Below are positions 12,822 through 64,000 of a stretch of DNA of 64,000 nucleotides, piece by piece; the stretch's first letter is position 1; every line of letters begins with the position of its first letter. A program made the position numbers and the translations under genes. A model generated the notes under the pieces. It did not search any database and had not been told where the DNA came from. It saw only the letters and a program-made list of their open reading frames with translations. The stretch is taken from contig LNAC01000039.1 in the NCBI GenBank assembly GCA_002007465.1, positions 4,446,667 through 4,510,666 on the forward strand, read 5' to 3'. The stretch comes from Ailurus styani. Its lineage: Eukaryota; Chordata; Mammalia; Carnivora; Ailuridae.

Positions 12822-13046
12822 GGTTGGTTTTTTGCTTGTTTTTTTGCTTGTTTTTTGTTTTTTTTTTTCCCCAAAGATCTTATTTATTTATTTATTTGAG
12901 AGAGGGAATGAGAGAGAGAGAGAGAGCACAAATGGAGGGAGGGAGAGGGAGAAACAGACTTCTTATTGAGCAGGGAGTCCAACGCCTGGCTCCATCCCAG
13001 GACTCTGAGAGCAGACACTTAACCGACTGAGCTACCCAGGAGCCCC
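12822..13046 (-). mobile_element. CanSINE, antisense, inside the ERVL relic
   Basis: T-rich tail, agatcttatttatttattt, GA-rich middle, and tRNA head in reverse complement (gagctacccaggagcccc). An 11-bp perfect TSD tgtgggcagag (12811-12821 and 13047-13057). Confidence 0.9.
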
Positions 13047-13195
13047 TGTGGGCAGAGATTTAAGCAGTATTCCTACGTCTTCAGTTGGGAGGACAATACT
13101 GATGGTTTGGTCAAGGGTCTGAGAGGAGCAAGATTGAAAGACAAAGAAAAGAGTTCTGGGGAAGAGGCATACGAATTAAACTATGAGAGGGGTGT

Positions 13196-13765
13196 AGCAA
13201 ACACACTCTATAGTGACCTCTAACAAGTCACACCCTTGTGTGATGTGATTATCTCCTTTCCTTATGTGTGGATGGAATCTGTGACTTGCTTCTAAATCCA
13301 GTGAAAATTTTAGAAATATTTTCTTATGGTTACATTATGTTATATAAGATCCCATTTGGCATACTGGAGAGACTTCCTGGGTGACTCTGAATTAAGCTGC
13401 CATATTGTGAAAGGACTGCATGGCAAGGAAGAATGGGGTGGCCTCCAGTCACTGAGATAAGTCCCTGGACAATAGCCAGTAAGAAAAGTGGGACGTCAGT
13501 CCTACAACCACAAAGAGATGAATTTTGCCAACAATCTAAATGAGCTTGGAGGCAACTTCTTCCCTAGTCAAGCCTCCAGATGAAAATTCAGCATGGAGTG
13601 TGCATGGCATACTCCTTGATGGCAGCCCTGTGAGACCCTGAGTGGACAAGCTAAGTTATGCCAGGACTCCTGAACATGGAAACTATGAGATAATATATGT
13701 ATGTTTTAAGCTGCCAAATTTGTGGTAATTTTGTTACGCCACATAGAAAACAAATACGAGTGGAC
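13196..13765 (+). repeat. LTR-like block (MaLR-type pattern)
   Basis: It reads as a diverged MaLR-style LTR: a tgatgtgattatc start region, a middle with aagctgccatattgtga, a gatggcagccctgtgagaccc block, and an end of gctgccaaatttgtggtaat with tttgttacgcc. The family assignment is from memory and not firm. Confidence 0.45.
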
Positions 13766-16139
13766 ACAAAATACACAGATTTTTGTGTTTCACAAAGCAG
13801 GATGATTATCCAGTAAATGCCAGCCATTGTTTATCCTTGGTCTCCTTCCAAAACAGGCTCATGAATGGAGGAGGTATGATGGTAGGGATGGTAGGGTAGA
13901 GGCAATGGAGGCCATGCATGGGCTCAACAGCAACAACTCCCTCTTGTCAGGCTGATTTAGCCACTTCTCCCACGGAACAGCCCACCGGTCTGTAGCAGAG
14001 ACTGAGGCTAAGCTCTCAATATGGTATATCCATTCAGTGACAAACTGATTACATGTGACCCCTTCACCTTGGAGGGGGCAGCAGGTGACATGTGTCCCTA
14101 GTATGGGAGTGCATTCCCTACCCACAATGCTTTGCCCAGCACCACTATCCGAGGGTTTGGAATGTGTCTCATTTATCACAATGAGATCCATATAATATTG
14201 CCTTGGATCAAAGGACCCTCTTTATGTAAAGGAGATAAGACAAGGTTCCACTGATTCTCCTATATACCACTTCATCCAGAAGCTGCTGGTCTGACAGAAT
14301 GTTGGAATGGTCTCTTAAAGGTACAATTAAAGCTCTGTTTGGGATTGCGTGGGATTGAGATACTGCTTCAGGATGAGAAATATGCTTTGAAACAAGGGTT
14401 AGGAATGCTCCCTCCTACCATCACTCTCAGTGATTGACATGAAGAATTTGCATCATCTTTCCTCATGACTTCAGACTCTGCTGGACTGGAGCTCCTGGTT
14501 TTGATTGATGGGAGAGAGATGCTTCTATCAGGGGATCCCCTTACCTAGGTTTCACTAAACCTAAGACTGCTGCCTGGTCATACGTGGCTCCATGTGCCCA
14601 TGAGGAGTTACTGCACTGGCAGCTGAGGATTGGGTTGCTGCTTCCTACTTGGAGCAGGGAGATGCCATGTCTTGAACTCAGGGGATTCTCTAAGACATCT
14701 CTTATAATTATAGCAAGGACAACCTGACAAAGACATGGTAACAAGAGGCTTACACCCTTCGGGGATGAAGGCTGGTTACCCTACTGGGAAAACCACCAAG
14801 ACCAGCAGAAGTGCTGGCCAAGGGTAAGGGAAATATAGAATGGGTAGTAGAGGATGGAAGTGATGAATTCTCAGTTGCAGACCTAGGATTCTATAGCTTG
14901 TCCCACTGATCACTAAGTCCTTTTCTTTTAGAAACTGGGACCAGCCACCACAGGGAAGAATCAGTGAGGGGATGGTGTGAACTTAACGTCGGGAAAGGGT
15001 GGATATGAGTAGTGTAAAGGTTGGAATACAGCAGATGCTATTAGTACCCATAACCACTTGACATGTACCTTCTCCACACATGGCCAGCCTGACTTCTGAC
15101 TGCTAGCATATGTGACTCTCTTTCCAGCTGCCATATCTAGTTGGCCTGAGCACAGGGCAGACTGGAAGTTCCAGGGAATTGATGTTCTGCCATAGCAGGC
15201 CTCAGACAATAACTGATGGGGAGTTGGTGAATAAATGTCCCAGCTCTTTTGTCCTTAAGAGAGGATTCCTCTGAGACATACCATCTCAGGATTCTTTAGT
15301 GAATTCAGCCCACAGAGACATTTGCTTGCTAATATCCCCTTGATCAGCTCACTGTTCACTGATGTTGTTTTCTGGGATTACTTCCCATATAAAGCCCTTG
15401 TCTTCGATTTTTGTCTCAGGATCTGCTTCTGCGTAAACAAAGACAATGTTCAAATGGAAGTGCTATGTTACAGTATAATATAATTGAGAACTAAATATTG
15501 GAAACCAGAAATCTACAGATACTGTAAGAGTTGTTATCCTAAAGGAAAACATTAGTGCAAGTATTTAATACTTATATTCAGATGAATTGGTTTCCATTAT
15601 GAAACAAAACAGAAATATTCTTCCCAGTTGAAAGATCCAAGTCAACGTAAAATGCCAGAACTGACGTGACCATCTTTCCAGTTCTTAAGAAAAGTAAGAC
15701 TAAACTATGAAAGAAAATTAAAATACTAATTAATTAAATATTTATTTTAAAAATTTGGTAACTCTCAATTTTAAATTTACAATATGATCTCTAACATCCC
15801 TTGTTATGTAACATAATCTCGAATATCACATTACGCTGTGCGTTTATACTATAATTCAATAGAATTTTTAAAAGTTCCCTCACAATCTTAGCCGTAGGGA
15901 AACTGTCTAGCAGTGGGTTCTGTGGTTTCCAGGCGGCCCCTCTCCTGGGAAACCTAGTACTTCTGCTGTGGCGACAGCTTACACTCTTCTAGTAGATGGT
16001 CAGTAAATATTTGTGGAATGAAAACATTAGTCGTTGGAAGGGGAAATGGTTTTAAAAGTACTTTACCGAGAGATCCCAAAGTTTAGTTTTGTAAGAAAGG
16101 TACTGGTCTGGGGTCCCCGCAGAAGGTAAGGTTCCATCC

Positions 16140-17283
16140 AACTGATACAAAACACGTGAGGGCGGGGGACTACGACCCCTACTTACCCCGCCACAGCAGA
16201 GTCCCACAGGACCCCAACCGCCGGCCGCAGCAACAGCCTCCTGTGCCTCCCGGGCTGTGAACCGGTCGCCTAGGGAACCCCTGGCGGGGCTTGGCGCAAG
16301 GCCTCTTGGGAGGCCGGCTTGTAATTCATTCGTTTAAAAAAATCTTACGTATTCACTTTTGCACGTCACTTAGTATTTATTACACATTCCTTTTCACAGA
16401 TATAGGTGACAATTAGAGACGGTATGTACACTCCCCACTTATGTTCACACACATCAAGTGGAAGAAACCTTATTTTAACCCACAGTTGCCGGTCTCCAAA
16501 GCCGGTGCCACGCCACGGGGCGCTACACTTGGCATTCCAGTTGTGGAATTGACAAATGGCCCGTCTCCGCCACAAATATGTGGCAAAGTCCAAAACGTCC
16601 AACTTCAGGTGATTTTTCTAAAAAGGTGATTTAAAAAATTCCTCGAACCACACAGCCTCAAAACAATATGGATTTTGTTGACCCTCATAAGGGTTAAAAT
16701 GGATAACAAAGAGATTCAAGGGGAGAAACACCGACACTCACTGAAGGGCTATCAGATACGTTTCTAGGAAAACAAGGGCAGAGGGAGGCAGAGAAAAAAG
16801 GACCAACTTCAAATGATTTATCTACAGCTCGGCGAACCGCCTTAAAAGAAGCAATCCAGTCGCAGATCCTCCCCGTTTCTCAAAGAGGTGAACCAGATAA
16901 AGCAAGAGCCTAAACAAACCGCGCGCCTTTTTCTCCGCCCACTTTTTCTCTTGCCCGCACCAAAAATGGCGCCCTTCGCTTCCTCCCCAGGCAGCACGCA
17001 GGTTCTGGGAGCCTCTACCTGCCCTCTCTACGGTATATCCTCCAGCCCCGCCCCCGACGTGCCCGGGGCGGGGCTTGCCTGGAGGTAGGGATCAGGGATC
17101 CGGAAACACCTGAGCTGTACGCGGTCTTCTGTGTATTTAGTGCTCAAGTGGTATTTTCTGGCTGGATCTGGTGTCGGAGGTCTGAGGTGTCTTCTCTCCC
17201 GGCCTCCTGGGGCAGTCCGGAGGTTGCCGCACCCTGGGCCGCGGCCTGGTGCCCTGTCGTGGGAGCCCCAACTTGCTCCGACC
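16140..17283. promoter_or_regulatory. AK9/FIG4 bidirectional promoter region
   Basis: The interval between the two divergent genes is CpG-rich compared with the surrounding AT-rich DNA, strongest at 16,150-16,330 and 16,900-17,400. No convincing TATA box was seen. Visible motifs: an E-box cacgtg at 16154-16159, a YY1-like aaaatggcg at 16963-16971, and GC boxes at 17046-17055 and 17065-17073. These are typical of housekeeping CpG-island promoters. Transcription starts cannot be fixed from sequence alone. The strongest GC-box cluster lies 210-240 bases upstream of the FIG4 ATG. Confidence 0.75.
16187..16300 (-). other. AK9: Probable AK9 non-coding exon 1 (5' end approximate)
   Basis: On the minus strand, GC-rich sequence runs into a textbook donor gtaagtag at 16186. 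The AK9 ATG exon has an acceptor in front of it, so an upstream 5'UTR exon is required, and this is the only strong minus-strand donor seen in the GC-rich interval. The left limit is set by the donor; the transcription start near 16,300 is a guess. Confidence 0.5.
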
Positions 17284-63885
<46,602 letters not shown>

Positions 63886-64000
63886 TGAACTTATTGGGGC
63901 AGACAAGACATTAGGGTGATTGTGGAATGAACATTCATTGTGGGCACAGGATTTCCTCTGGTTATGTATCTTGAGATGGAAGCTGCAGAATCTTTATCTC

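Larger units (their letters stand above)
10330..15000 (+). mobile_element. Ancient endogenous retrovirus internal region, ERVL type, decayed
   Basis: The plus strand follows the order of an ERVL internal region as I recall that family: a pol-like stretch, clearest at about 12,120-12,620, and a 3' part near 14,740-14,900. Many stops and indels break every frame, so there is no coding capacity. It is interrupted by a SINE (12,822-13,046) and an LTR-like block (about 13,196-13,765). No env-like region was recognised, as expected for ERVL. Outer limits and LTRs are uncertain. It is antisense to AK9. Confidence 0.65.
7478..16186. other. AK9 intron 1: old L1, ERVL relic, SINEs
   Basis: No coding exon was recognised on either strand. 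Contents in order: AT repeats (7795-7990), old L1 pieces (about 8020-9790), a SINE with an assembly gap (9795-9986), a decayed ERVL internal region (about 10,330-15,000) broken by a SINE and an LTR-like block, then single-copy-looking DNA up to the promoter. Confidence 0.6.

Noticed and set aside
13859..14191. 110-codon minus-strand open frame
   Set aside because: It is antisense to the ERVL relic and has no family resemblance.
16120..16135. Plus-strand donor-like agaaggtaagg upstream of FIG4
   Set aside because: No matching upstream exon or acceptor; FIG4 exon 1 has its own leader. Probably a chance match.

Overview
The window is ordinary vertebrate nuclear DNA from a carnivore, most likely a musteloid (mustelid-like). 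It is AT-rich and intron-dominated. It carries many tRNA-derived CanSINE copies of the caniform type, several with clean target-site duplications (TSDs), plus carnivore-type L1 3' ends and older MIR, L1M and ERVL relics. The species call rests on repeat consensus recalled from knowledge, not on a search. A 59-base N run and a single N mark it as draft assembly.

Two protein-coding genes lie head to head. On the minus strand, from about 16.3 kb to the left edge and beyond, is the 5' part of AK9 (adenylate kinase 9): a probable non-coding first exon, the ATG exon, and three further coding exons covering about 110 residues, including the first P-loop. On the plus strand, from 17,284 to past the right edge, is FIG4, the SAC-domain phosphoinositide phosphatase. 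Twelve coding exons (462 residues plus two bases) join in frame with GT/AG boundaries. The catalytic Cys-X5-Arg exon lies beyond the window. A GC-rich interval at about 16.1-17.4 kb, with GC boxes and a YY1-like site, is the probable shared bidirectional promoter. The head-to-head order matches the mammalian AK9/FIG4 arrangement.

Layout: 1-3.3 kb AK9 intron 5; 3.3-7.5 kb AK9 coding exons 5 to 2 (minus); 7.5-16.2 kb AK9 intron 1, with old L1, a decayed ERVL internal region and several SINEs; 16.2-17.3 kb promoter; 17.3-63.8 kb FIG4 exons 1-12. The long FIG4 introns (1, 3, 4, 5 and 10) hold nearly all remaining interspersed repeats.

I found no operon, defence locus, CRISPR array or other unknown system. 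The most unusual items are a 5'-inverted (twin-primed) L1 in FIG4 intron 3 with a 165-bp duplicated flank and an N at its tail (probable misassembly or merged alleles), small inverted repeats just behind the donors of FIG4 exons 4, 7 and 9, and a near-perfect 28-bp palindrome in AK9 intron 1.
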